Source: an uncultured Pelagibacteraceae bacterium (lineage in GTDB: Bacteria; Pseudomonadota; Alphaproteobacteria; Pelagibacterales; Pelagibacteraceae). From it: 35,793 nt of DNA. Shown here in pieces: positions 15,751-24,679 of this stretch (position 1 is the first letter of the stretch; each line of letters opens with the position of its first letter). A program made the position numbers and the translations under genes. Under the pieces are notes generated by a model. The model had not been told where the DNA came from. It did not search any database and saw only the letters and a list, made by a program, of their open reading frames with translations. The DNA lies in assembly GCA_902551895.1 (NCBI GenBank), contig CACDEU010000011.1, positions 1 to 35,793 of the forward strand, given 5' to 3'.

Positions 15751-17137
15751 ATTAGCAAAATCAGAGTTAATTCATTTTATTGGTATTGGTGGCATTGGAA
15801 TGAGCGGTTTGGCCATTATTATGAAAGAGTTAGGTTTTAAAGTACAGGGAAGTGATATTTCAAATAATAAAAACATAGAAAGGCTTAAACAAAAAAAAAT
15901 TAAAATATATATAGGTCATGGAAAACAAAATATTAAAAAATCGACCATTTTAGTTTTTTCATCTGCAATAAAAAAAAATAATCCAGAAATAGTTTTTGCA
16001 AAAAAAAGAAAAATACCAATTTATAAGAGAGGAGAAATGTTAGCTAATGTCGTCTCTTTGATGAAAAATGTTGTAGTTGCTGGATCTCATGGAAAAACAA
16101 CTACTACATCTTTAATATCGAATGTTTTTACACATGCAAAAATTGACCCTACTGTAATTAATGGAGGAGTATTAAATTCGTTTAGTGGTTCGGCAAAGTT
16201 AGGAAAAAGTGATTGGTGTATTTTAGAATCTGATGAATCAGATGGTAGTTTTACTCAAATACCTCCAACATACTCTATTGTTACAAATATTGATAAAGAA
16301 CATTTGGATTATTATAAATCTTTAGAAGTATTAAAAAAAAATTTTATTAGTTTTATTGAAAAAACTCCTTCATTTGGAAAAGCGTTTATTTGTTTAGATG
16401 ACAAAAATAACAGTCAAGTAATTAAAAAAATTAGCAATTTAAATTATAACACCTATGGAACTAATAAATTATCAAATTTTAAAATATTAAATGTTTTACA
16501 AAAAGAAAATTTTTCAAAATTTGATATAAAAATAAGTTTGCCGACAACAAAAGAAAACTCTATTAAAAATATTAAAATTCCTCTTATTGGTCTTCATAAT
16601 ATAAGGAATGCAACTGCAGCTGCTGCTGTCGCATTTTCGGTGGGAATACCAACTAAAATTATAAAAAAGGGATTAGAAAAATTCTCTGGAGTTCAAAGAA
16701 GATTTACTAAAGTTTTTTCTTTTCAAAATGTTCCGTTCTTTGATGATTATGCACATCATCCTACAGAAATTTCCCAGGTGTTAGATGGTGTTAAAGAAGT
16801 TTATAAAAATAAAGAAATAGTATGTATTTTTCAACCTCATAGAATTTCAAGGGTAAAAAATTTGCATGAAGAATTTTCAAGATCATTTAAAAAAGCTGAT
16901 ACAGTGATTCTATGTCCAATTTATAAGGCAGGAGAAAATATAAAGTTAGGATTTAGCTATAAAAATTTTGCAAAAAAAATAATAAAAAATTCGAAAGTAA
17001 AATTAATCTTAATTGAAAATAATTTAGATTTAATTAGATATGTAAAGCAAAATACATATGGTCAAAAAATAGTAATAGGAATGGGAGCAGGATCAATCTC
17101 TAATTGGATCAGAAGTTTACCAGAATATATTAAATAA
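15740..17137 (+). CDS. murC: UDP-N-acetylmuramate--L-alanine ligase MurC
   Basis: MurC adds the first amino acid, L-alanine, to UDP-MurNAc. The 465 residues show HFIGIGGIGMSGLA at the N-terminus (UDP binding), then VFSSAIKKNNPEI. The ATP loop is GSHGKTTTTS at about 115-124. ESDESDGSF, TNIDKEHLDYY and HNIRNATAAAA follow. The C-terminal domain has GVQRRF, DDYAHHPTEI and FQPHRISR. These features separate it clearly from MurD and MurE. It overlaps murG by 11 nt and murB by 1 nt. Confidence 0.97.
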   Translation: MKIKLAKSELIHFIGIGGIGMSGLAIIMKELGFKVQGSDISNNKNIERLKQKKIKIYIGHGKQNIKKSTILVFSSAIKKNNPEIVFAKKRKIPIYKRGEMLANVVSLMKNVVVAGSHGKTTTTSLISNVFTHAKIDPTVINGGVLNSFSGSAKLGKSDWCILESDESDGSFTQIPPTYSIVTNIDKEHLDYYKSLEVLKKNFISFIEKTPSFGKAFICLDDKNNSQVIKKISNLNYNTYGTNKLSNFKILNVLQKENFSKFDIKISLPTTKENSIKNIKIPLIGLHNIRNATAAAAVAFSVGIPTKIIKKGLEKFSGVQRRFTKVFSFQNVPFFDDYAHHPTEISQVLDGVKEVYKNKEIVCIFQPHRISRVKNLHEEFSRSFKKADTVILCPIYKAGENIKLGFSYKNFAKKIIKNSKVKLILIENNLDLIRYVKQNTYGQKIVIGMGAGSISNWIRSLPEYIK

Positions 17138-18045
17138 TGGATTTTAAAAATTTTGAAAATAGATTCAAAAAATTTAATAAGACTATATATTTTGATTATA
17201 GTATTAAAAAACTTAATTGGTTTAATATAGGCGGAAATACAAATATTTATTTTAAGCCAGATACCCTTCAAGATCTAATCGAATTTTTGAAAATGTGTGC
17301 CCCAGAAGATAAGTTGTTTGTTATAGGTGCTGGTTCAAATGTTTTATTTAAAGATGATAAATTCGAGGGTACAGTAATAAAATTGACCAAAAATTTTGCA
17401 AGAATTTCAATGCTTAATGAAAATACAATAATTGCTGGTAGTGGAGTTTTAGATAAATCATTATCTGAATTTGCATCAAGAAATAACCTAAGTGGATTTG
17501 AATTTTTATCCTGCATACCTGGGACCGTTGGAGGTGGAATAAGAATGAATTCTGGATGCTTTGGAAGTGAATTTAAAGATATTTTGATATCAGTACAAGT
17601 TATTAACAGGCTAGGTGAAGTTTTTACTATATTAGCAAAAGATATAATATTTGGTTATAGGACATGTAAATTGCCAAAAGATTTAATTTTTTTAAGTGCA
17701 TCTTTTAGAGGAAAAAAGGGTGATCAGAAGGTAATTGATGAAGAAGTAAAAAATTTAAAAAATAAAAAAGAAAAAGCTCAGCCAACCAGAATTAAAACTG
17801 GTGGAAGTACATTTAAGAATCCATTAGAACAAACTGATAGAAAAGTTTGGGAAATAATAAAGGACTCTGTGCCAAACAAAACTCAATTTGGAGATGCTGT
17901 AATATCTGATAAGCATGCAAATTTTTTTATAAATAAAAATAATGCCACTTATAAAGATATGAAAAAATTAATAGATTTTGTAAAAGAAAATGTAAAAAAT
18001 AAAACTGGGATAAAATTAGATTTAGAAATTATCTTAGTTGAATAA
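17137..18045 (+). CDS. murB: UDP-N-acetylenolpyruvoylglucosamine reductase MurB
   Basis: MurB is the FAD enzyme that reduces UDP-GlcNAc-enolpyruvate to UDP-MurNAc with NADPH. The 302 residues fit the shorter class II form. Visible elements: NWFNIGGNTNIYF, VIGAGSNVLF (FAD binding), SCIPGTVGGGIRMNSGCFG, FGYRTCKLP, KTGGSTFKNP containing the likely proton-donor serine, and HANFFINKNNATYKD. A C-terminal glutamate (LEIILVE) completes the active site. The YRTC segment has Thr-Cys where many homologues have serines. It starts by sharing one base with the murC stop and ends directly against the ddl ATG. Confidence 0.95.
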   Translation: MDFKNFENRFKKFNKTIYFDYSIKKLNWFNIGGNTNIYFKPDTLQDLIEFLKMCAPEDKLFVIGAGSNVLFKDDKFEGTVIKLTKNFARISMLNENTIIAGSGVLDKSLSEFASRNNLSGFEFLSCIPGTVGGGIRMNSGCFGSEFKDILISVQVINRLGEVFTILAKDIIFGYRTCKLPKDLIFLSASFRGKKGDQKVIDEEVKNLKNKKEKAQPTRIKTGGSTFKNPLEQTDRKVWEIIKDSVPNKTQFGDAVISDKHANFFINKNNATYKDMKKLIDFVKENVKNKTGIKLDLEIILVE

Positions 18046-18963
18046 ATGAAAAAAAAAATTTTAATTCTTGCAGGAGGTTTTTCCAAAGAAAGAGAAATAA
18101 GCTTTAAAACTGCAAAAGGGGTTTTTAATCAAATTAAAAAAAAATATAAAGTAAAAATTTGTGAGCCCAACGGTGATTTGGTGAAAAATCTAAAATTATT
18201 TAAGCCAAATGTAGTCTTTAACGCACTGCACGGAAGGTATGGCGAAGACGGATATATTCAATCATTATTAGAATCTTTGAAAATAAAATATACTCATTCT
18301 GGAGTATTATCTTCCTCAATAGCTATCGACAAGGAAATTTCAAAAAATCTATTTATCAAAAATAATATTTTAACTCCTAAATTTTTTAAGTTTAAATTTA
18401 ATCAATTTATAAAAAAAACTGAACTAAAAAAAAAAATTAAATCTACGTTAAAATTTCCAGTAGTAATTAAACCATTTAACGAAGGATCCAGTGTAGAAGT
18501 TTATATATGTAGTGAAAAAGATTTTTTTAAAAATTTAAATAAACTTTCACCATACAAAGAAATTATGATTGAAAAATATATACCAGGAAGAGAAATCCAG
18601 GTTGCAATTATGGGAAAAAGAAAGTTAGGTGCAATAGAATTAGTACCTAGAAGAAAGTTTTATGATTATGAAGCAAAATATAATGTAAAATCAAAAACAA
18701 AACATATCATCCCAATAAAAATTAGTAAAAATAAAATCAAAGAAGTATTAAATATTGCTTTAAAAGCTCACAAAATAATTGGATGTAAAGGTGTTACAAG
18801 ATCAGATTTTAAATTTTATAAAAATAAGTTTTATCTTTTAGAAATAAATACTCAACCTGGAATGACTTCTCTTTCCCTGGTTCCAGAAATTGCAAAATTT
18901 AATAATATTTCATTTTTAGATTTAATTGATTGGATTATAAAAGATGCATCAATACAAAGATAA
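18046..18963 (+). CDS. ddl: D-alanine--D-alanine ligase
   Basis: Ddl joins two D-alanines with ATP to give the dipeptide that MurF adds. The 305 residues match the family. They show LAGGFSKEREISFKTA, NALHGRYGEDGYIQ, TPKFF, FPVVIKPFNEGSSVEV (ATP-grasp lysine and loop), EKYIPGREIQVAI, and LLEINTQPGMTSLSLVPE, which carries the metal-binding Glu and Asn. The ATG follows the murB stop with no gap and is followed by an A10 run (18049-18058). The gene overlaps ftsQ by 20 nt. Its place between murB and ftsQ is the usual one. Confidence 0.95.
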   Translation: MKKKILILAGGFSKEREISFKTAKGVFNQIKKKYKVKICEPNGDLVKNLKLFKPNVVFNALHGRYGEDGYIQSLLESLKIKYTHSGVLSSSIAIDKEISKNLFIKNNILTPKFFKFKFNQFIKKTELKKKIKSTLKFPVVIKPFNEGSSVEVYICSEKDFFKNLNKLSPYKEIMIEKYIPGREIQVAIMGKRKLGAIELVPRRKFYDYEAKYNVKSKTKHIIPIKISKNKIKEVLNIALKAHKIIGCKGVTRSDFKFYKNKFYLLEINTQPGMTSLSLVPEIAKFNNISFLDLIDWIIKDASIQR

Positions 18964-19633
18964 AAAAAGAAATATTTTATTAATTTTTATAATTTTATTT
19001 TCTCTTTCATCAATTAATAGTCGTTTATTTATGGAAAAAAAAGAAGAATTGTATGATTTAAGGTATATCGAAGTTATAGGGTTGGATGATGCAACAAATT
19101 TTGAAATAGAACAAAATTTAAATTTTTTAAAAAACACAAATATTTTTTTTATTGATAGAGAGATTTTAAGAGATCAAGTACAGAAATACAATTTTATAGA
19201 AAACTATAATATTTTTAAATCATATCCTTCTAAAATTATTATTAAATTAGAACAAACAGAATTTTTGGCGCGTACTATAAAAAATAATGAGATATTTCTT
19301 ATAGGATCAAACGGTAAATTTATAAATATTGAAAGATTTAATAATTATGAAAATTTACCATTAATATTTGGAAAATTTACAGCAGATAAATTTATAAATT
19401 TAAAAAAAATTATTAATAAATCTGATTTAGATTATACTACTATTAAAGAAATATTTTTTTTCCCAAGTGGTAGAATTGATGTAAAGAATAAAAAAAATAT
19501 CTTAATTAAGCTTCCAATGCAAAAATTTCAAGAATCTTTGAATATGGCTAATAAGATAATTAATAATAATAATTTAAAAAATAATGTAATTGATTTAAGA
19601 ATACCAAATCAGTTAATTTTATCTAATGAATGA
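18944..19633 (+). CDS. ftsQ: Cell division protein FtsQ
   Basis: FtsQ is a bitopic inner-membrane protein whose periplasmic POTRA domain recruits FtsB-FtsL and other divisome parts. The 229 residues are on the short side. A transmembrane segment lies at about residues 10-26. The POTRA-like region follows, beginning with YIEVIGLDDATNFEIEQ and continuing through YNIFKSYPSKIIIKLEQTEFLA. A beta-rich FtsQ C-terminal region with LIGSNGKFINI comes next. The sequence is divergent, and the call rests on this topology plus its slot between ddl and ftsA. It overlaps ddl by 20 nt and ftsA by 8 nt. Confidence 0.9.
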   Translation: MHQYKDKKRNILLIFIILFSLSSINSRLFMEKKEELYDLRYIEVIGLDDATNFEIEQNLNFLKNTNIFFIDREILRDQVQKYNFIENYNIFKSYPSKIIIKLEQTEFLARTIKNNEIFLIGSNGKFINIERFNNYENLPLIFGKFTADKFINLKKIINKSDLDYTTIKEIFFFPSGRIDVKNKKNILIKLPMQKFQESLNMANKIINNNNLKNNVIDLRIPNQLILSNE

Positions 19634-20792
19634 AAAAAAATTAAATGTTTTTATTGATTTTGGATCATCAAAAATAAGATTAGGCATATATAATAAAGAA
19701 AATTCTAAAAATTTTATCATTTCAGAAAAGGACTGTATTTCAAATTTTAGTTTAAATAATTTTGATATAAATAATTCAAAAGAAATTATTAAAGATTTAA
19801 TAAAATCATCGGAGAAAAAAATTAATAGTCATATAAAAAATATCAACCTAATGATTGATACTCCAGATATGTTTTCTATAGATATTTCAATAAAAAAAAA
19901 CTCAGACAGCAATAAATATTCCAAAGATGATATAATATCATTATTGAACGAGTCAAAAAGTTTAATTCAAAAAAATTATTTAAATAAAAAAATTATTCAT
20001 ATGATTGTCAAAAAGTTTATCTTCGATGATGATGAATATTTTGAAATTCCTAATAAAGAAATTAATTATAATTCTTTAATTATAGAAATAAAGTTTATAT
20101 GTTTTGATAATCAAATTTGGGAAAATTTACAAGAGAGTTTTAATAAAAACTATTTGAATATAGATAATTTGTATTGTTCAAGCTATGTAAGATCAAGTAG
20201 TTATAATTCTTTATTTAATGATTTTAATAAGAAGGTTATTTTAGATATAGGTCATGGAAAAAGCTCAATAACGGTTTTCCAAGATAGCAGAATATTGTAT
20301 TTTAATATTTTACCGGTTGGGGGAAAACACATTACAAATGATATTTCTATATTATTAAAAATTGATTATTTCCAAGCTGAAAAGTTAAAAAAAAGTTTAA
20401 ATCATTCCGAAATTGTTTTTGAAAACAAAATGGACAAAAACAAAGAAATAAAATCAGAAGATTTATCCAATCAGGTTATTTTTGCTAGAGTTGACGAAAT
20501 AATAAAATTAAATTTAGCTGAAGAATATTTTAATACATTTTTTCAAAATAAAGATGGTTGTGTTTTAATTTTTATAGGAGAAGGGTCTAAAATATTAAAT
20601 AAAAACTCAATTTATTTAGAAGAAAAATTTGATTTTTTTAGTGAAATTAGTTTTTTTGAAGAAAATACAACTATGATTTGTGATTCGGGATTTAATTTTA
20701 AAGAATTAGGTAAACCACAAGAAGTGAATTTCCTTCCAAAAAAACATAAAAATAAAGGTTTTTTTGAAAGGTTTTTTGATTTCTTTAATTGA
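19626..20792 (+). CDS. ftsA: Cell division protein FtsA
   Basis: FtsA is an actin-like ATPase that tethers FtsZ to the membrane. The 388 residues include an N-terminal nucleotide-binding element FIDFGSSKIRLGIY, a second phosphate loop LDIGHGKSSITVF with ILPVGGKHITNDIS, and a C-terminal amphipathic stretch (GFFERFFDFF) that matches the membrane-targeting helix of FtsA. The sequence is more divergent than typical FtsA. The usual partner gene ftsZ does not follow; the next gene is lpxC, after a 65-nt gap. It overlaps ftsQ by 8 nt. I saw no convincing promoter in the gap (20793-20857). Confidence 0.93.
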   Translation: MNEKKLNVFIDFGSSKIRLGIYNKENSKNFIISEKDCISNFSLNNFDINNSKEIIKDLIKSSEKKINSHIKNINLMIDTPDMFSIDISIKKNSDSNKYSKDDIISLLNESKSLIQKNYLNKKIIHMIVKKFIFDDDEYFEIPNKEINYNSLIIEIKFICFDNQIWENLQESFNKNYLNIDNLYCSSYVRSSSYNSLFNDFNKKVILDIGHGKSSITVFQDSRILYFNILPVGGKHITNDISILLKIDYFQAEKLKKSLNHSEIVFENKMDKNKEIKSEDLSNQVIFARVDEIIKLNLAEEYFNTFFQNKDGCVLIFIGEGSKILNKNSIYLEEKFDFFSEISFFEENTTMICDSGFNFKELGKPQEVNFLPKKHKNKGFFERFFDFFN

Positions 20793-20857
20793 TAACTGTA
20801 TTTTCTTGTAACATTTGTTGTATTTTTTTGAATTAAGTAAACATGTAGTTTTATTTC

Positions 20858-21778
20858 ATGTCCGTACTAAAGCAAAAAACATTGAAAAAAATAGCTAAAT
20901 TTAAAGGTGTAGGTCTTCATACTGGAAAAGAAGTTTCTATAACTATATCTCCTTCAAAACCAAATACTGGCATAATATTCAAGAGAGTAGATCTTAAAAA
21001 TAATAATATTGTTTTACCAAACGTCTATAATGTTTCAAATGCCACACTTTGTACAACTATTACAAATGAACATGGAGTTTCTGTTTCTACAATAGAACAT
21101 TTAATGGGTGCGTTATATGGCATGGGAATAGACAATGCTTTTATTGAAATTGATTCACAAGAAGTTCCAATAATGGATGGGTCTGCAAAGAAATTTGTTG
21201 AAAAATTTTTGGAGATAGGATTTGAGTCAAGCGAAGCACCAATTAAACTAATAAAAATTACAAATGAAATACATCTTAAAGAAGGTGCAAAATATATTTC
21301 TATTGGTAAATCTAACGTAAGTTTAGATATAGATTTTGAGATTAAGTATTCCAATTCCCTAATCGGAAATCAAAAAAATAAAATAAATGTCTATGAAGAT
21401 GATTTGTCAAATATATATAATTCTCGAACATTTTGCCTATATGAAGATATTGAAAAATTAAGAAAAATGGGCCTAGCCAAAGGTGGAAGTTTAAATAATG
21501 CAATTGTCGTAAAAGATAATAAAGTAATAAATCCCGAAGGAACAAGAAATGAACTTGAATTTGTAAACCACAAAATTTTAGATTGTATGGGAGATTTGTA
21601 TCTTTCTGGGTACAAGATAATTGGATCGTTAAAGTGTTCTCAAGGAGGACATAGTTTGACTAATAAACTCCTAAGAAAAGTTTTTGCAGATAAAAACAAT
21701 TATACAATATTTGAAATCAAAGAAAAATCTCTTCCTCATACATATATAGACAAATCAATACTTAAATCTATTGCATAA
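20858..21778 (+). CDS. lpxC: UDP-3-O-acyl-N-acetylglucosamine deacetylase LpxC
   Basis: LpxC is the zinc enzyme for the committed step of lipid A synthesis, so the cell probably makes lipopolysaccharide. The 306 residues show FKGVGLHTGKEVSI at the N-terminus, the STIEHLMGALYG motif with Glu80 and His81, and PIMDGSAKKF. FVNHKILDCMGDLYLSG follows, with His238 and Asp242, and then QGGHSLTNKL with His265. The zinc ligands His81, His238 and Asp242 and the acid-base pair Glu80 and His265 are all present. It follows ftsA where ftsZ would normally be. No strong ribosome binding site precedes the ATG. Confidence 0.97.
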   Translation: MSVLKQKTLKKIAKFKGVGLHTGKEVSITISPSKPNTGIIFKRVDLKNNNIVLPNVYNVSNATLCTTITNEHGVSVSTIEHLMGALYGMGIDNAFIEIDSQEVPIMDGSAKKFVEKFLEIGFESSEAPIKLIKITNEIHLKEGAKYISIGKSNVSLDIDFEIKYSNSLIGNQKNKINVYEDDLSNIYNSRTFCLYEDIEKLRKMGLAKGGSLNNAIVVKDNKVINPEGTRNELEFVNHKILDCMGDLYLSGYKIIGSLKCSQGGHSLTNKLLRKVFADKNNYTIFEIKEKSLPHTYIDKSILKSIA

Positions 21779-21816
21779 TAATTAGAATTTTTTTTAAATT
21801 CTGTTAAGAATTTAAA

Positions 21817-22668
21817 ATGAATTATTTTCTAAAATTTATTCTAATTATCTCAATCGTACTTATAAGTGCATGTCAAAAGAATAATGAAAAAGTGTCTATA
21901 ATTGAAGAGAAAGATTTAGATCTTCAAATGATAGATGCGTACAAAGAAGGTCTTGAATTATTAGATGAAAAATACCCCATTAAAGCGGCACAAAAGTTCA
22001 ATGAAGCGGAACTTTTATATCCACAGTCTTTGTGGGCACCAAGAGCATCCTTAATGTCTGCTTATTCTTTTTACTATGGATCTTATTACATAGATGCAAT
22101 TGATGAATTAAATAGATTTATAGAAATTTATCCTAATCATGAAAGAGTAGTTTATGCTTATTATTTGTTGGGTATTTGTTATTACGATCAAATTACAGAT
22201 GAAAAAAAAGATCTTGGATCAATTATTGATGCACAGGATAACTTTAAATATGTTGTAGAAAATTATCCAGATACAGATTTTGCGTTAGATTCTAAATTTA
22301 AGCTAGAACTTATACAAGAAATTCTTGCATCAAAGGAAATGTATTTAGCTAAATATTATATTGAGAAAGAAAAGTGGATTCCAGCAATTAACAGATACAA
22401 AAATGTTTTAGTTAATTTTCAAACAACTATTTTTGTTGAAGAAGCAATTCACAGACTGGTCGAGATTCATTACAAAATTGGTTTAATTGATGAGTCTCAA
22501 AAGTATGCCTCTTTACTAGGTTACAATTATCAATCAAGTGAGTGGTATAAAGAATCATATAAAGTTTTTAACAAAGATTATGAAAAAATTATAAAAAAAA
22601 GAAAAAAACAAAAAAATAAGGTATCAACTTTAGAGAAAATAAAATCCTTGTTAAAAAATGAAAAATAG
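21817..22668 (+). CDS. bamD: Outer-membrane assembly lipoprotein BamD (ComL)
   Basis: BamD is the essential lipoprotein of the BAM complex, which inserts beta-barrel proteins in the outer membrane. The 283 residues begin with a lipoprotein signal peptide ending in the lipobox LISAC, with lipidated Cys19. Helical TPR-like repeats follow, with typical patterns: EGLELLDEKYPIKAAQKFNEAE, YYIDAIDELNRFIEIYPNHERVVYAYYLLG, and IPAINRYKNVLVNFQTT near residue 190. The C-terminus is Lys-rich. It sits between lpxC and ligA, a common alphaproteobacterial order except that recN is missing. It overlaps ligA by 11 nt. Confidence 0.93.
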   Translation: MNYFLKFILIISIVLISACQKNNEKVSIIEEKDLDLQMIDAYKEGLELLDEKYPIKAAQKFNEAELLYPQSLWAPRASLMSAYSFYYGSYYIDAIDELNRFIEIYPNHERVVYAYYLLGICYYDQITDEKKDLGSIIDAQDNFKYVVENYPDTDFALDSKFKLELIQEILASKEMYLAKYYIEKEKWIPAINRYKNVLVNFQTTIFVEEAIHRLVEIHYKIGLIDESQKYASLLGYNYQSSEWYKESYKVFNKDYEKIIKKRKKQKNKVSTLEKIKSLLKNEK

Positions 22669-24679
22669 GAACTTAATTAAAAAAGATTATCTTAACAAAA
22701 TAAAAAAATTAAATGAACATAATCAATACTATTATGAAAAAAGTTCTCCAAGAATATCTGATGCAGAATATGATAAATTAAAACAACAAATAACTGAACT
22801 TGAAAAAAAATATAGTTTTTTAGATAGCAAAAAGTCTCCATCGTTATTAGTTGGAGCTAAACCATCAAAGAATTTTCTTAAATCCAAACATAGAGTTAAA
22901 ATGCTTTCGTTATCAAATGCCTTTGGCTATGAAGACTTAAAAAATTTCGAAAAAAAAGTATCTAATTTTCTAAACGTAAAAAAAATTATTGATATTGAAT
23001 ATTGTGTGGAACCTAAAATAGATGGAATTTCTGCATCATTAACTTACAAAAATAATAACTTAGTTTTAGGTTTATCAAGAGGAGATGGTATCGAGGGTGA
23101 AATAATTACTGAGAATTTAAAAACAATTAAAGATATTCCAAAATCAATTAAAGATAAAAAATTTCCTAAAGACATTGATATAAGAGGGGAGGTATATATA
23201 GGAAAAAATGATTTCGAAAAAATAAAAGATCGATTTGCAAATCCTAGAAATGCAGCGTCAGGTTCGCTTAGACAAAAAGATCCAAATGAAACAAAAAAAA
23301 TTCCACTCAGATTTATTGCTTATACATACGGATTTAATAGTGAAATGAATTTTAAAAAACAATCTGAATTTTTAGATCTTCTTAAGACTTGGGGTTTTAA
23401 TACAAATACACACAACAAGATTATAAGTGGTGTAAATAATTTAGTTCAAAATCATAAAGATTTTGAAAAAAAAAGATATAATTTAGACTTTGATGTAGAT
23501 GGATTAGTATACAAAATAAATGATTTGGACCTTCAAAAGAGATTAGGTTTTGTTACTAATGCTCCCAGGTGGGCAATTGCACATAAATTTTCAGCTGATA
23601 ATTCATTTTCAAGAATATTAAATATTGAAATTCAAATAGGCAGAACTGGTGCATTAACTCCAGTTGCAAAAATAAAACCAGTTAATATAGGAGGTGTTGT
23701 AGTTTCAAATGCAACTCTCCATAATGAGGAGGAAATAATCAGAAAAGATATAAGAATAGGTGATACAGTTAAGGTTGAAAGAGCTGGAGATGTAATTCCA
23801 CATGTACTTTCAGTAGATTTAAAAAAAAGACCAACAGAATCAGAAAAATTTTTATTTCCAAAGACGTGTCCTTCGTGTGGCTCCAAGGTAATAAAAGATT
23901 TTAACAAAATTTCAAAAAAATATGACGCAGTAAAAAGATGTTCTAGCGAAGGATATAAATGTGAAAAAATTGCAATTGAAAAAATTAAACATTTTGTTTC
24001 AAAAGAAGCATTAAATATAGAGGGATTAGGAAAAAAGGTTGTTGAAAAATTTTGGGAACTAAAATTTATAAAATTACCTTTTGATATATTTGATTTAAAT
24101 TATAAAAAAATTGAAAAATTAGAAGGATGGGGAGAATTATCCTCAAACAATTTAAGGGAATCAATTGAAAAATCCAAGAATATAGGATTAGATAAATTTA
24201 TTTTTTCATTAGGGATTAGACATATTGGTCAAGAAAACGCTAAACTTTTATCACAATATTTTTTAAATATAGAAAACTTTAATGAGTTAACAAAGAATTT
24301 CAATTTTAATACTCTTGCCAACTTAGATGGCATCGGGGAGACTCAGATAAAATCGCTTAAAAATTTTTTTTCAGATAAAGTAAACTTAAATGTAATTAAA
24401 AAGTTAATTTCAAATTTAAATATAAAAAATGTTGTAGAAAATAAAAAAGGTAAACTAAAAAATAAGACATTTATGTTTACAGGTAAACTATCAAATATAA
24501 GTAGAGCCGAAGCAAAATCTTTGACAGAAGAAAATTCAGGAAAAATTTTAAGCAATGTGAGTAAAAAACTAGATTATTTAGTTATAGGAGAAAAACCAAC
24601 TTCCAAGAAAGTTAAACAAGCAAAAGAATTAAATATAAAAATAATCAGCCAAACTGAATGGAAAAAACTTTTAAATTAG
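22658..24679 (+). CDS. ligA: NAD-dependent DNA ligase LigA
   Basis: LigA seals nicks during replication and repair using NAD. The 673 residues carry all domains: the N-terminal Ia domain (YYEKSSPRISDAEYDKL), the adenylation domain with EPKIDG and nucleophile Lys120, then RGDGIEGE, FANPRNAASGSLRQ and WAIAHKF. The OB fold has QIGRTGALTPVAK and RAGDVIPHV. A Cys4 zinc finger, a helix-hairpin-helix region and a C-terminal BRCT domain (TFMFTGKLSNISRAEAKSL) follow. The zinc finger is longer than usual: 20 residues between the second and third Cys and 6 between the last two. The 3' end overlaps the convergent aminopeptidase gene by 9 nt. Confidence 0.97.
   Translation: MKNRNLIKKDYLNKIKKLNEHNQYYYEKSSPRISDAEYDKLKQQITELEKKYSFLDSKKSPSLLVGAKPSKNFLKSKHRVKMLSLSNAFGYEDLKNFEKKVSNFLNVKKIIDIEYCVEPKIDGISASLTYKNNNLVLGLSRGDGIEGEIITENLKTIKDIPKSIKDKKFPKDIDIRGEVYIGKNDFEKIKDRFANPRNAASGSLRQKDPNETKKIPLRFIAYTYGFNSEMNFKKQSEFLDLLKTWGFNTNTHNKIISGVNNLVQNHKDFEKKRYNLDFDVDGLVYKINDLDLQKRLGFVTNAPRWAIAHKFSADNSFSRILNIEIQIGRTGALTPVAKIKPVNIGGVVVSNATLHNEEEIIRKDIRIGDTVKVERAGDVIPHVLSVDLKKRPTESEKFLFPKTCPSCGSKVIKDFNKISKKYDAVKRCSSEGYKCEKIAIEKIKHFVSKEALNIEGLGKKVVEKFWELKFIKLPFDIFDLNYKKIEKLEGWGELSSNNLRESIEKSKNIGLDKFIFSLGIRHIGQENAKLLSQYFLNIENFNELTKNFNFNTLANLDGIGETQIKSLKNFFSDKVNLNVIKKLISNLNIKNVVENKKGKLKNKTFMFTGKLSNISRAEAKSLTEENSGKILSNVSKKLDYLVIGEKPTSKKVKQAKELNIKIISQTEWKKLLN

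Noticed and set aside
21784-21802. Inverted repeat AGAATTT/AAATTCT with 5-nt T loop between lpxC and bamD
   Set aside because: The stem is weak and AT-rich, and no T-run follows the second arm; it is likely chance in this composition.
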